From contig CAJULP010000013.1 in assembly GCA_910587295.1 (NCBI GenBank), positions 1 to 16,031 of the forward strand: a DNA stretch of 16,031 bases, read 5' to 3'. This document shows positions 1 to 7,566 of this stretch, one piece after another. This stretch comes from an uncultured Lachnospiraceae bacterium. Its GTDB lineage: Bacteria; Bacillota; Clostridia; Lachnospirales; Lachnospiraceae. The stretch's first letter is position 1. Each line of letters starts with the position of its first letter. The translations under genes and the position numbers were made by a program. The notes below the pieces were generated by a model. It was not told the DNA's origin. It was given only the letters and a program-made list of their open reading frames with translations, and did no database searches.

Positions 1-18
1 AACGTTAGCCAAAAACTC

Positions 19-104
19 GAAGGGAAGAAAATAAAAATCTTAAGGAGCCATTTCGCGAACGTATTATCAAGCGTGGCGACGTAGACTTTTATTTTCTTCC
101 CTTC
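19..104. repeat. Left-end hairpin of the Rpn module
   Basis: Bases 19-40 and 83-104 are inverted copies of each other, 21 of 22 bases matching, around a 42-base interior. The arm begins gaagggaagaaaat. A closely similar run (gaagggaaggaaag) recurs at the other end of the module near 1315-1328, leading into the hairpin at 1329-1367. Both ends of the module therefore carry a self-complementary structure. The window starts only 18 bases before the arm, so the true outer boundary cannot be seen. Confidence 0.7.
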
Positions 105-146
105 TGGCATTTAGACAATCCTTTTACTCCAACTAAACGGGAATTT
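81..146 (+). repeat. Left 66-base inverted repeat flanking the Rpn gene
   Basis: Read on the plus strand, this segment matches the reverse complement of 1273-1338 over 66 bases without gaps, with 8 mismatches (58 of 66). The most conserved part is the inner end, bases 131-146, containing aactaaacgggaattt. The gene at 308-1273 lies between the two arms. Terminal inverted repeats of this length around one nuclease gene are what a transposable or repeat-coupled element would show. Confidence 0.8.
126..140 (+). repeat. Core motif actccaactaaacgg, first copy
   Basis: This 15-base motif recurs exactly at 1399-1413 in the same orientation, and as ccgtttagttggg (1279-1291) in the opposite orientation inside the right inverted repeat. 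The three copies bracket the nuclease gene. They could be recognition or end sequences of the element. This role is inferred from position only. Confidence 0.6.
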
Positions 147-170
147 AATAAAAGTTTTATAATTGCAATG

Positions 171-199
171 TTGTAATCCCCCTTCCGGTCTGTTATGAT
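171..199 (+). promoter_or_regulatory. Probable promoter of the Rpn nuclease gene
   Basis: TTGTAA (171-176) and TATGAT (194-199) are separated by 17 bases and fit a vegetative sigma-factor promoter. Transcription would start near 206 and leave a leader of about 100 bases before the ATG at 308. The promoter is just inside the left inverted repeat, so it would move with the gene. Confidence 0.55.
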
Positions 200-307
200 A
201 GGAATATCTTAGACTCGTGTTTATTCTACCGCCAAGACAATCTGGCACATTATTTCCATCAGGGGTTATCACCCACGTTTCAAGACAGAGAAGGAGTATT
301 TAATTCT

Positions 308-1273
308 ATGGAACAAAAGAATAATGCATTATGCAGTTACTTATCGGATCCGGTCATTTTTGCGGATTTTATCAACGGCAGCATCCTCAACGGGGAAAAA
401 GCGGTATCCCCCGGGCAGCTTTCAGACCGGGAGACGGTCACCTGCCAGAAGGAAGGAACGGTGCATCCCCAAAAGCCACGGTATGTTGAAAGGCGGCGGG
501 ATGTGTTAAAAGCAGTCTTTCACGATGACTGCTACATCGTGATCGGCATTGAGGCCCAGGACCGGGTGGACTATGCCATGCCGGTCCGATGCATGGAATA
601 TGACGTCACGGAGTATAAAAGACAGTTAAAGGAACTGAAAAATAACCGGAAGGAAAAGCTTCCGGGGGAGGAGTTCTTCTCCGGCATGGCAAAGGATGAA
701 AAACTGAATCCCGTCACAACGATCGTGTTTTATCATGGAAAGGATCCCTATGACGGTTGCACGGACTTGCATAATATGTTAGACTTAAATAAGGAAAACA
801 AAACGTTTAAACGTTTTATTTCGGATTATCATGTAAACCTGATAACAGCCAATGACCTTGACGAGACTAAGTTCGAGACCGGGATGCGGGAGCTTGTGGG
901 CTTCTTAAAGCGGCAGGAGGACAAGACAAAGTTAATGGGCTATTTTCAGGAAAACGAGGAACGGATCCGGAAGATGGACGAGGAGACTTTTGACACGGTC
1001 AGCATCCTGCTTCATCTTCCTAAGAAAATCAGCAGATTGAGAAAAAGTACGGAAGGAGATGGAACCGACATGTGTAAAGCGATAAGGGAATGGGCTGCAG
1101 ACGAACGGAACGCCGGAATGATAGAAGGTGAAAAACGTGGGCAGGCAAAAGGAGAAAAACGTTTTGCAAGTCTGACGGCTGCCTTGATGGCCTCTGAAAG
1201 GCTGGCTGACTTGGGCAGGGCAGTTTCTGATGAAACGTTCCGGGATTCTTTGTATCGGGAATTTGCTCTCTAA
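308..1273 (+). CDS. Rpn-family PD-(D/E)XK nuclease / putative transposase
   Basis: This 321-residue protein resembles the recombination-promoting nuclease (Rpn, transposase_31, PF04754) family common in Lachnospiraceae. Members carry a PD-(D/E)XK-type fold and, where tested, nick or cut DNA and promote RecA-independent recombination. The likely catalytic residues are D65 (RRRDVLK), E82 and Q84 (IGIEAQ). The family typically has E-x-Q where classical members have E-x-K. A region with VTTIVFYHG (about 136-144) follows, then a charged, lysine- and glutamate-rich C-terminal part from about 200, which is usual for the group. An AAGGAG site lies 11 bases before the ATG. The TAA ends at the first base of the right 66-base inverted repeat, so the gene fills the space between the repeats. 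The reading frame is intact. Whether it moves DNA or serves another role is unknown. Confidence 0.8.
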   Translation: MEQKNNALCSYLSDPVIFADFINGSILNGEKAVSPGQLSDRETVTCQKEGTVHPQKPRYVERRRDVLKAVFHDDCYIVIGIEAQDRVDYAMPVRCMEYDVTEYKRQLKELKNNRKEKLPGEEFFSGMAKDEKLNPVTTIVFYHGKDPYDGCTDLHNMLDLNKENKTFKRFISDYHVNLITANDLDETKFETGMRELVGFLKRQEDKTKLMGYFQENEERIRKMDEETFDTVSILLHLPKKISRLRKSTEGDGTDMCKAIREWAADERNAGMIEGEKRGQAKGEKRFASLTAALMASERLADLGRAVSDETFRDSLYREFAL

Positions 1274-1338
1274 AATTCCCGTTTAGTTGGGTTAAAAGGG
1301 TTGTCTAAATATCAGAAGGGAAGGAAAGAAAAATCTAC
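1273..1338 (-). repeat. Right 66-base inverted repeat flanking the Rpn gene
   Basis: This is the partner of 81-146 in opposite orientation, 58 of 66 bases matching with no gaps. It begins with the last base of the nuclease stop codon. Its outer ten bases (1329-1338) double as part of the left arm of a perfect terminator-like hairpin at 1329-1367. The retained similarity over the whole length suggests either recent insertion or selection to keep the two ends alike. Confidence 0.8.
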
Positions 1339-1367
1339 GCGTCAGCACAGCTGACGCGTAGATTTTT
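1329..1367. terminator. Perfect 18-bp hairpin, likely bidirectional terminator
   Basis: Bases 1329-1346 pair perfectly with 1350-1367 around a 3-base loop (aca). The stem begins with five A and ends with five T, with a GC-rich centre (cgcgtcagc), so it can act as an intrinsic terminator on either strand. On the minus strand the T tract extends into tttttctttcc, which fits the end of the trkA-trkH transcript. On the plus strand it would end the nuclease transcript. Confidence 0.8.
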
Positions 1368-1398
1368 CACCTTATTAGGGCAGTATTATTAGCCACGT

Positions 1399-1413
1399 AC
1401 TCCAACTAAACGG
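1399..1413 (+). repeat. Core motif actccaactaaacgg, outer copy
   Basis: This is an exact 15-base copy of 126-140, five bases from the trkH stop codon (1419-1421) and outside the right inverted repeat and hairpin. It may mark the outer right edge of the module, a target duplication, or an older element end. Confidence 0.55.
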
Positions 1414-1418
1414 AACTC

Positions 1419-2858
1419 TTACTTATCATGCGCAGACCGCGCAAGCAGCAAAAACATAGGGAAGATCTCCAGTCTCCCGGTCAGCATGGCAATAGAGAGC
1501 ACCACCTGTGCCCAGTCCGAATAAATACTGAAATTCTGTACCGGGCCTACCATATTTAAACCCGGCCCGATATTGTTAAAGCAGGACAGTACCGCCGTCA
1601 AATTCGTGGTAAGGTCAAACCCGTCCAGTGAAACCACCAATGTAAACACACAGATCAAGATCAAATATGCCGCCGCATAAATCCTGGTGGAACCCAATGT
1701 CTTTTTATCCACCGGCTTACCGTTCAGCCGCACAGTCACTATCTCCTTCGGATTGATGATCTGCCTGATCTCCAGAACAAATGACTTCACCAATATGATC
1801 ACCCTGGATATTTTTAAGCCGCCGCCGGTAGACCCCGCACAGGCGCCAATAATCATAAGAAGCACCAGCACATGTTTGGAAAATTCCGGCCAAAGGTCAT
1901 AATCCACCGTGGAAAACCCGGTGGTGGTAATGATACTGGACACCTGGAAAAACGCCTGTCTTAATGCGTTCCCGAAACCTCCCGCCATCCGGATCACATT
2001 ACAGGCAATGGAAAGGGTTGCAACCGCAACTACTCCAAAATATACTTTTACTTCCTCCATGGAAAAAATTTCTTTTACTTTTCTGAGCATCAGCAAATGA
2101 TAAACACTGAAATTCACACCAAACAAAAGCATAAAAATCCCCAGCGTTATCTCAATTGCCAGGCTGTCATACGCCGCAATCCCCGCACCCGTCACCGCAA
2201 ATCCCCCGGTGCCGGCCGTACCAAAGGCAAGGCAAAAGCTGTCAAAGAAACTCATGCCTAAGATTTTAAGGATAATAATCAGCACCAGCGTCATAATCCC
2301 ATAAATCCCGTACAGGATCATGGATGTGGTACGCATCCTTGGTACCAGCTTCCCTGCGGTAGGCCCGGGTACTTCCGCCCGTACCAGATGCATGGAATTG
2401 TCATTTTCCATGGGCATGACCATAAGCACAAACACCAAAACCCCCATACCGCCTATCCAGTGGGTAAAGCTCCGCCAAAACAAGACCCCGTGCCCTAAAT
2501 CTTCCGGCCTTGCAAGCACGGACGCACCGGTAGTGGTAAAACCGGATACGATCTCAAACAACGCATTAAAATAACTGTGGAAGCCGCCGCCAAGATAAAG
2601 CGGGATGGCTCCGATCAGGCAGACCACAATCCACGCCGCAGCCACAATGAAATATCCGTCCCGGCTGCTCATTCTCTGGTCTGACTGTTTTACCAGACAG
2701 CATGCGCCGCCTAAAATGCCTGACACGATCATTGTTATCAAAAAAACGCCTGCATCCCCGTCCTGATAAATGAAAGAAACAAGCAGTGCGGGGATCATGA
2801 GTAGAACTTCCGTTAATATGATCTTTCCCAGCACGCTGATAATTTTTCGTTTGTTCAT
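1419..2858 (-). CDS. trkH: Trk-type potassium uptake channel subunit TrkH
   Basis: This 479-residue integral membrane protein is the K+-conducting subunit of a Trk/Ktr system. The four selectivity-filter loops expected of the superfamily are visible: TTTGAS (108-113), GTAGTGGF (213-220), TTTGFS (311-316) and NNIGPGL (428-434). Each glycine lines the pore between hydrophobic helices. The GSTGGGLK stretch at 342-349 is also typical of the family. Length is normal for TrkH. The ATG follows a GGAGG site with 10 bases between. It begins 17 bases after the trkA stop, so the two genes are one operon with the regulatory subunit first. The frame is intact, with no missing key residue. A bidirectional hairpin terminator lies just downstream. 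Confidence 0.95.
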   Translation of the reverse strand: MNKRKIISVLGKIILTEVLLMIPALLVSFIYQDGDAGVFLITMIVSGILGGACCLVKQSDQRMSSRDGYFIVAAAWIVVCLIGAIPLYLGGGFHSYFNALFEIVSGFTTTGASVLARPEDLGHGVLFWRSFTHWIGGMGVLVFVLMVMPMENDNSMHLVRAEVPGPTAGKLVPRMRTTSMILYGIYGIMTLVLIIILKILGMSFFDSFCLAFGTAGTGGFAVTGAGIAAYDSLAIEITLGIFMLLFGVNFSVYHLLMLRKVKEIFSMEEVKVYFGVVAVATLSIACNVIRMAGGFGNALRQAFFQVSSIITTTGFSTVDYDLWPEFSKHVLVLLMIIGACAGSTGGGLKISRVIILVKSFVLEIRQIINPKEIVTVRLNGKPVDKKTLGSTRIYAAAYLILICVFTLVVSLDGFDLTTNLTAVLSCFNNIGPGLNMVGPVQNFSIYSDWAQVVLSIAMLTGRLEIFPMFLLLARSAHDK

Positions 2859-2875
2859 ATCGCTTCCGCCTCCGG

Positions 2876-4258
2876 TTAATCCGCAAAAATATCTTCCAAA
2901 CGCACAATCTGCCTCTTGATCGTCACCACCAGTGCAGTATCTCCGGGTTTTAACATATCATCACCCCTTGGGATGATCGTCTTTCCATCCCTGATGATGC
3001 AGCCTAACAGAATATTTCTTTTTAATCGCAGATCTTTTAAAGGAATATCCAGATTCTTGTCATTACTGTCGATCTTAAACTCGATAAACTCAATCTTTCC
3101 ATCCATCAGACGGTAAAGAGATTCCACCGCATCATTGTCCTCCGCATTCAAAAGAGACCGGCTGTATCCTAAAATACGATCCGCCGCCACGTCTTCCCTT
3201 GAGATAGTGCAGACCCTGCTCTCCGCCGGCAGGACCTTAAGCCGGGATTTGGCATTGATCCTGGAAACTACCTTATTGATCTTCTGGGATTCCGCATATA
3301 AAGATGCCATTAGGTTATATTCGTCATTTTCCGTAAGCGCAATAAACGCATCCGTATTGGAAATATCCGCTGCCGACATGGAGTCAAAATATGTAAGCGC
3401 ATCATCACACATCACCGCCGCTCCCGGGATATCCGCCGATATCCTTTCGGCAAGCTCAATATTTTTCTCCACCACCGTAACCTTCGCACCCTGCTTTAAC
3501 AAAACTTCAGTCAGATAATAAGAAATACGCCCGCCCCCCGCGATCAGCACGGACTGCATGGGCTTAATGGGAAGCTTCAATTTGCGGAATGATTTACGAA
3601 ATTCATCTGCAGCGCCGGTCAGATAAAGGATATCCCCGCCGCAAAGCACGGTATCCCCTTTCGGAACAAATACTTCTCCGTTTCTGACCACCGCACAGAT
3701 CAACAGATTGATTCCCATATTCTGGTTGATCTCGATCAGGCTCTTCCCGCTAAGGGGGGAGTCACCTCCCACCGTCATTTCCACCAATTCCGCCCGGCCC
3801 CTTGCAAAAACTTCCACTCGGGTGGCTAACGGAAAACGTAACAGGCGGTATATCTCCATTGCTGTTGCAAGCTCCGGATTGATGATCATGGAAAGCCCCA
3901 GCTTATCCCGGTAAAACCGGTTTTGCTTTGCATAATCAACGTCCCTGATCCTTGCAATGGTATGCCCTGCCCCCATCATATGGGCAGTCATGCAGCTTAA
4001 AATATTCAGCTCATCGGAATTGGTCACCGCCACAAAGATATCCGCTTCCTCCGCCCCTGCGTCTTTCAGCGTTCCATAACAAGCCCCGTTTCCCTGCAGG
4101 CAGATCACGTCCGCAGAATTACTCATGGAATCCACCACGTTTTCCCCTCTGTCGATCACGGTAAGCTGATATCCGTCCCTGGTAAGCTGCCTCACAAGGT
4201 TCCTGCCGATCTCCCCTCCGCCTACGATGAAAATTTTCATATGATTATGCTGTTTCAT
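2876..4258 (-). CDS. trkA: Trk potassium uptake regulatory subunit TrkA
   Basis: This cytoplasmic NAD(H)/nucleotide-binding RCK protein gates TrkH. It has two tandem halves, each with a Rossmann RCK_N domain followed by a TrkA_C domain. The first glycine motif is IFIVGGGEIG (about 9-18 from the start used here) and the second VLIAGGGRIS (about 237-246). TrkA_C segments run at about 145-220 and from about 375 to the end. The two-domain length of about 460 residues is the TrkA type rather than the single-domain KtrA type. The start is uncertain. ATG at 4258 is used, with a weak AAAGG 13 bases upstream. ATG at 4240 begins directly with the Rossmann strand, and an in-frame TTG at 4270 would add four residues. 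None has a strong ribosome binding site. Confidence 0.93.
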   Translation of the reverse strand: MKQHNHMKIFIVGGGEIGRNLVRQLTRDGYQLTVIDRGENVVDSMSNSADVICLQGNGACYGTLKDAGAEEADIFVAVTNSDELNILSCMTAHMMGAGHTIARIRDVDYAKQNRFYRDKLGLSMIINPELATAMEIYRLLRFPLATRVEVFARGRAELVEMTVGGDSPLSGKSLIEINQNMGINLLICAVVRNGEVFVPKGDTVLCGGDILYLTGAADEFRKSFRKLKLPIKPMQSVLIAGGGRISYYLTEVLLKQGAKVTVVEKNIELAERISADIPGAAVMCDDALTYFDSMSAADISNTDAFIALTENDEYNLMASLYAESQKINKVVSRINAKSRLKVLPAESRVCTISREDVAADRILGYSRSLLNAEDNDAVESLYRLMDGKIEFIEFKIDSNDKNLDIPLKDLRLKRNILLGCIIRDGKTIIPRGDDMLKPGDTALVVTIKRQIVRLEDIFAD

Positions 4259-4343
4259 TATGCTGACCAAGCCTTTCCCGTTTCCTGTACTTCAAAAGAC
4301 GAGAGGTAAAAACCCCCCGCCTGATCATTCATTAAACAGTTAT

Positions 4344-4372
4344 ATTGTACTCATTTCCTTCCATGAATACAA
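4344..4372 (-). promoter_or_regulatory. Promoter of trkA-trkH
   Basis: On the minus strand TTGTAT (4367-4372) and TACAAT (4344-4349) are spaced by 17 bases. This gives a start near 4337 and a leader of about 80 bases before the trkA ATG. The -35 box is only eight bases after the hydrolase stop codon, and no terminator hairpin is visible between them, so hydrolase transcripts could read into trkA. Confidence 0.65.
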
Positions 4373-4379
4373 CCTCTTT

Positions 4380-5480
4380 TTACAAATTTCTTAACTTTAC
4401 CAAATATTTGTCCACAAACTCATAGCATCCCCCATACCACCTGTGCGGCCCCTTGGGCGTACTGTGTTCCGGCAGGTCTTCTTTTTCAAAGATCTGATAT
4501 GCTTTTTTTATTTTTTCCACCTGATTTTTCGGCCCCTCAATCCCCAAAGGCCCGTTTTCCACATCTTCCGTTCCATTTTCCACAAACAACGGCCTTGGAG
4601 CGATCAAGGAACAGATATCGCTGATATCCCCCAGCTTCCACAATCCGGGCGCATAATTGCAGGGGCACAAATGGCAGTCAAGGAGACTGTCAAGATAACC
4701 ATGAACGTACCCGCTTACCACGCAGATCCGGATCCTGTCGTCCATAGCGCCAAGCCACATGCTGTACTGCCCCCCGCCGGAAAACCCTGCGCAGCCAACC
4801 GAAGGCCCATCTTCATCCCACAGGACTTCCGGACAGTCACAGGCAAAATCCAAAAGTCTCTGCAGTTCCCATAGTTCCAATGCGGTAAAGCTAAGCCCCA
4901 AAGCCTCCGCCGTCTGGGCCAGATTCTTGCAGGAGCAATCAAGGCTGGTGCGTTCTTTGGACCCTGAAAAAGCGGTTTCTTCTAAAGGCATCGGCTCCAC
5001 CCTTTCCCCATAGCCTGGCGGGTCAGGACAAAAAACCACATACCCTTTTTGGGCAAATACCCGCCCATAACATTCATCCGGGTCTTCCCTTACTTTTTTT
5101 GCTTCCTCTTCGTTTTCCGCTATGCCGCAGACCGTATTTTTATTGGCTCCGTGGGCCGGGATTGTGATCATGGCGGCCCTTGCCCTCCCCCCATCCGGTA
5201 TCAACATATAAAAAGGCATAAAAACCGCAGGCAGCGTTTCCAGCACATATTTCCGGCAGATATATCCCGCTTCCCGGCTTTCACTCAAAAGTGCCGGCGC
5301 CCTGCCTTTTCTCCTTATGCCAACCCTTTCTAACACGTCCAGCCCCAGCTGATCCTTTAACGCATTTCGAAACCCTTCTTTCCACAGCATAAATTCCTGT
5401 TCATTCCCTGCGCAAAAAGCGTATTTTTGCCCCTGCTCCCGATAAAAATCCGCAAAAAAATCCTTAAACGAATAGCTCAT
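4380..5480 (-). CDS. Alpha/beta hydrolase, probable carbohydrate esterase type
   Basis: This 366-residue protein has the alpha/beta-hydrolase fold of the Abhydrolase_7 / acetyl-xylan-esterase-like group. The nucleophile elbow is GFSGGG with Ser234. The likely acid is Asp306 in ENGTED, after the strand APRPLFV. The likely base is His346 in GPHRW. The strand AAMITIPAHGANK (102-114) carries the oxyanion-loop region, and PPGYGER (154-160) is typical of the group. No signal peptide is seen, so it should be cytosolic. Its ATG overlaps the TGA of the broken AraC regulator gene (ATGA at 5477-5480), so the two were one transcriptional unit. Next to a sugar ABC transporter remnant, a role in de-esterifying imported oligosaccharides is likely, but the substrate is not known. 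All catalytic residues remain. Confidence 0.8.
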   Translation of the reverse strand: MSYSFKDFFADFYREQGQKYAFCAGNEQEFMLWKEGFRNALKDQLGLDVLERVGIRRKGRAPALLSESREAGYICRKYVLETLPAVFMPFYMLIPDGGRARAAMITIPAHGANKNTVCGIAENEEEAKKVREDPDECYGRVFAQKGYVVFCPDPPGYGERVEPMPLEETAFSGSKERTSLDCSCKNLAQTAEALGLSFTALELWELQRLLDFACDCPEVLWDEDGPSVGCAGFSGGGQYSMWLGAMDDRIRICVVSGYVHGYLDSLLDCHLCPCNYAPGLWKLGDISDICSLIAPRPLFVENGTEDVENGPLGIEGPKNQVEKIKKAYQIFEKEDLPEHSTPKGPHRWYGGCYEFVDKYLVKLRNL

Positions 5481-6998
5481 ACTTCACTCTCCTTTGTTCC
5501 TTCCCGGAAAGACGCCGGGGTCATCCCCGTTTCCCTTTTAAAGATAGAATAAAAATAATTCGGCGTGGTAAAGCCCGTCTCCTTTGCAATGTCATTGATC
5601 GTCATCTGCGTACCCTTTAAAAACTCCTGCGCCTTCATGATCCTTACCTGCCGGATATAATCATTTACATAAAAACCTGTGATGGACTTAAAAAGCCGTG
5701 CAAACATCAAAGACGCACCGGCATACTCATACTGGCTTATGATATCAATAAAATCCGCAATTTTCCATCCCAAAAGCTTCCCATCCCTCTTTCGGTATGC
5801 GGCAAGGACTTCCCGCATCAAAGGATCCGGCCAGGTAAGGGGTTTGGGAAGAAGTTCATCCCTTATTCCGCATAACCCTTCCACCAGATTTTCAAAGGTT
5901 GCATTCCCCCTCTTTCCTGGTATTGATCATAGCCACTGTCTCATCGTCAAAACCGGAAACCACTTCCACGCAAAACAGCGTTGAAAGCCTTTCCGGCAAC
6001 AGTTCTTTCATCCTTGCCTGCACCATGCTGCGCTGAAGATGATTTCCCTGACTGTAGTCAGTCTGAATGTCGATCAAAAACATACCGGAAAATGGAATCT
6101 CCCACTCATTTTCCAAAATGATCTCTTTTGCCCGGTTCGGATCTATCCTCCCGGTAAGAAGCCCCCTTAGCGTATCTTCCTTTAACTTGGAAGCATTTTT
6201 TTCCTCCAGCACCTGGATTCTTGCTACCGCCTCCTCATAGACCTGCCGGATCAGTTCAAATTCCCCTTTTATCGAACCATCCGCAAAACGGGATTTCGCA
6301 AAGGTTTCTTTAATGGAAGCAATGGGCTGATAAATCCGTTTCACAATCCAAAACTGCAGGCAGGCGCTTATTGCCATCACAAGCAGACAGACCAAAAGAA
6401 ACACATTTCTCTGACGGGCAGGGGGCTTCATGACTGTCTCTTCCTCCTCATAACTGCCAGGCCATTGTAAAATAGCGGACGTTCCGTTATCTGTCCGTTC
6501 CACAATACAACCCATAGTCTGCCTTTTCATTATACAGACAGACCGCCACCATAATCGGATTGATATTGAACATCTTCTTTACCCGCAGATACGTGTTATA
6601 ATCCTGAACCGGATCAAAACTTTCCATGGAAAAAAGCTTTCCGTCTGTGGTTCTAAGGCAATCGCCTGATTGAGCTGCCCGATTTCACTGGGAAGATCCG
6701 ACCAGGTCTGAGCGTTTTTCCTAAGAGCAGCCTGATAGTCCGCCCAAACCTTGCTTTTTAGCGAATCAGACAACTGCCTGTAAGAAAACGCGGTAAGAAC
6801 ACAGGAAGTCGTCAGGATCGTAATTAAAAATAACACCAGTATTTTATAAAAATATGATGGTTTTCGTTTCCGATTTATGCATATTTCCGGAAATCTGTAC
6901 TGATTTTTAGAGTAAAAAGTTAAAATTCGCAGTCCGGATTTTGTGCGGATTTGTACCTGTTTTCCCTGTTTTTTGAGTTTCTTTCTAAGGCTGCCCAA
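5477..6998 (-). pseudogene. Broken membrane-anchored (Cache-type) AraC regulator
   Basis: Three pieces in different frames belong to one former regulator. The N-terminal piece (6998-6579) has the first membrane helix (FYKILVLFLITILTTSCV) and the start of the outer sensor. A short stretch in a second frame (about 6627-6487) continues the sensor (MESFDPVQDYNTYLRV onward). The piece 6530-5892 has the second helix (NVFLLVCLLVMAISACL), a HAMP-like linker and the central region. The last piece, from about 5911 to 5477, has a two-helix AraC DNA-binding domain (INDIAKETGFTTPNYFYSIFKRETG). Frame breaks fall in an A6 run (6630-6635) and a C5 run (5906-5910). The outer sensor is also much too short between the two helices, pointing to an internal deletion of roughly 150 residues near 6430-6510. 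The protein cannot be made as one chain. The family senses extracellular sugars and activates adjacent transporter genes. Confidence 0.85.
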
Positions 6999-7037
6999 GT
7001 TTATACTTTAAGCATAAAACCACTTAACCGATTTAAC

Positions 7038-7043
7038 AGGAGG
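7038..7043 (+). promoter_or_regulatory. Ribosome binding site of the permease remnant
   Basis: A perfect AGGAGG sits seven bases before the ATG at 7051. A possible -10 box (TATACT) lies about 35 bases upstream, without a convincing -35. The start of the transporter operon is thus preserved even though its genes are broken. Confidence 0.7.
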
Positions 7044-7050
7044 ATTTTTT

Positions 7051-7566
7051 ATGAAACACAAACTACTCTCTTTTGGTAAAGAGATGTCCAAGAACAAAGC
7101 TTTGTATCTCATGTTCCTGCCTGCTGCCATGATATTGATCCTTTTTAATTATCTCCCCATGTTTGGGCTGATAACCGCTTTTAAGGACTTTAACTTTGCA
7201 GACGGCATATTTGGCATCCCATAGATCAGCCCCTTCACCAAGAACTTTGAATACCTGTTCTCTTCCGGCTCCGCTGCAAGAGCAACCGTAAACACTATTT
7301 TATTAAATCTGCTTTTTATTTCTTTTGGCCTTATTTTTGAACTGGGATGCGCCCTTATGTTCCATGAATTAAAAAGCAGGAAATTTAAAACCGGGGTACA
7401 GTTTGGCAGGCCCCCTGTCAACTGGTATGAAAATCCCCGGCTATGGATCCTCATCCTTGTCATCTTCCGTGCCTGGAAAATGACAGGCCACGGCATGATC
7501 ATGTATATAGCCGCTTTAGGGGGGATTGACACTACTTATTATGAAGCGGCCCGTATTGACGGCGCC
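7051..7566 (+). pseudogene. LplB-like sugar ABC transporter permease remnant
   Basis: The reading frame from the ATG at 7051 begins MKHKLLSFGKEMSKNKALYL and continues with a first membrane helix as in LplB/YteP-type permeases of the CUT1 family. At 7222-7224 a TAG interrupts it where relatives usually have a tryptophan (GxPW), consistent with TGG to TAG. The frame then stays open through two further helices. A deletion near 7400-7412 removes the central helices, since LKSRKFKTGVQ runs straight into PVNWYENP. The EAA-loop motif YYEAARIDGA, which contacts the ATPase, is reached at about 7536-7566. There the permease stops and the sequence passes in frame into a solute-binding lipoprotein. At least three lesions make it non-functional. 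Confidence 0.85.

Noticed and set aside
1..1413. Reading the repeats around the Rpn gene as a CRISPR array
   Set aside because: The repeats are inverted, few and not regularly spaced, and there are no cas genes.
3135..3518. Plus-strand frame of 127 codons opposite trkA
   Set aside because: It is a shadow of the well-supported trkA coding sequence.
4259..4270. TTG start adding four residues to TrkA
   Set aside because: The AAAGG is only one base from this TTG, too close to act as its ribosome binding site. The ATG at 4258 was preferred, though the true start could also be 4240.
7149..7532. Minus-strand open frame of 127 codons opposite the permease remnant
   Set aside because: It has no ribosome binding site, its composition is that of an antisense shadow, and the plus strand shows clear permease similarity.
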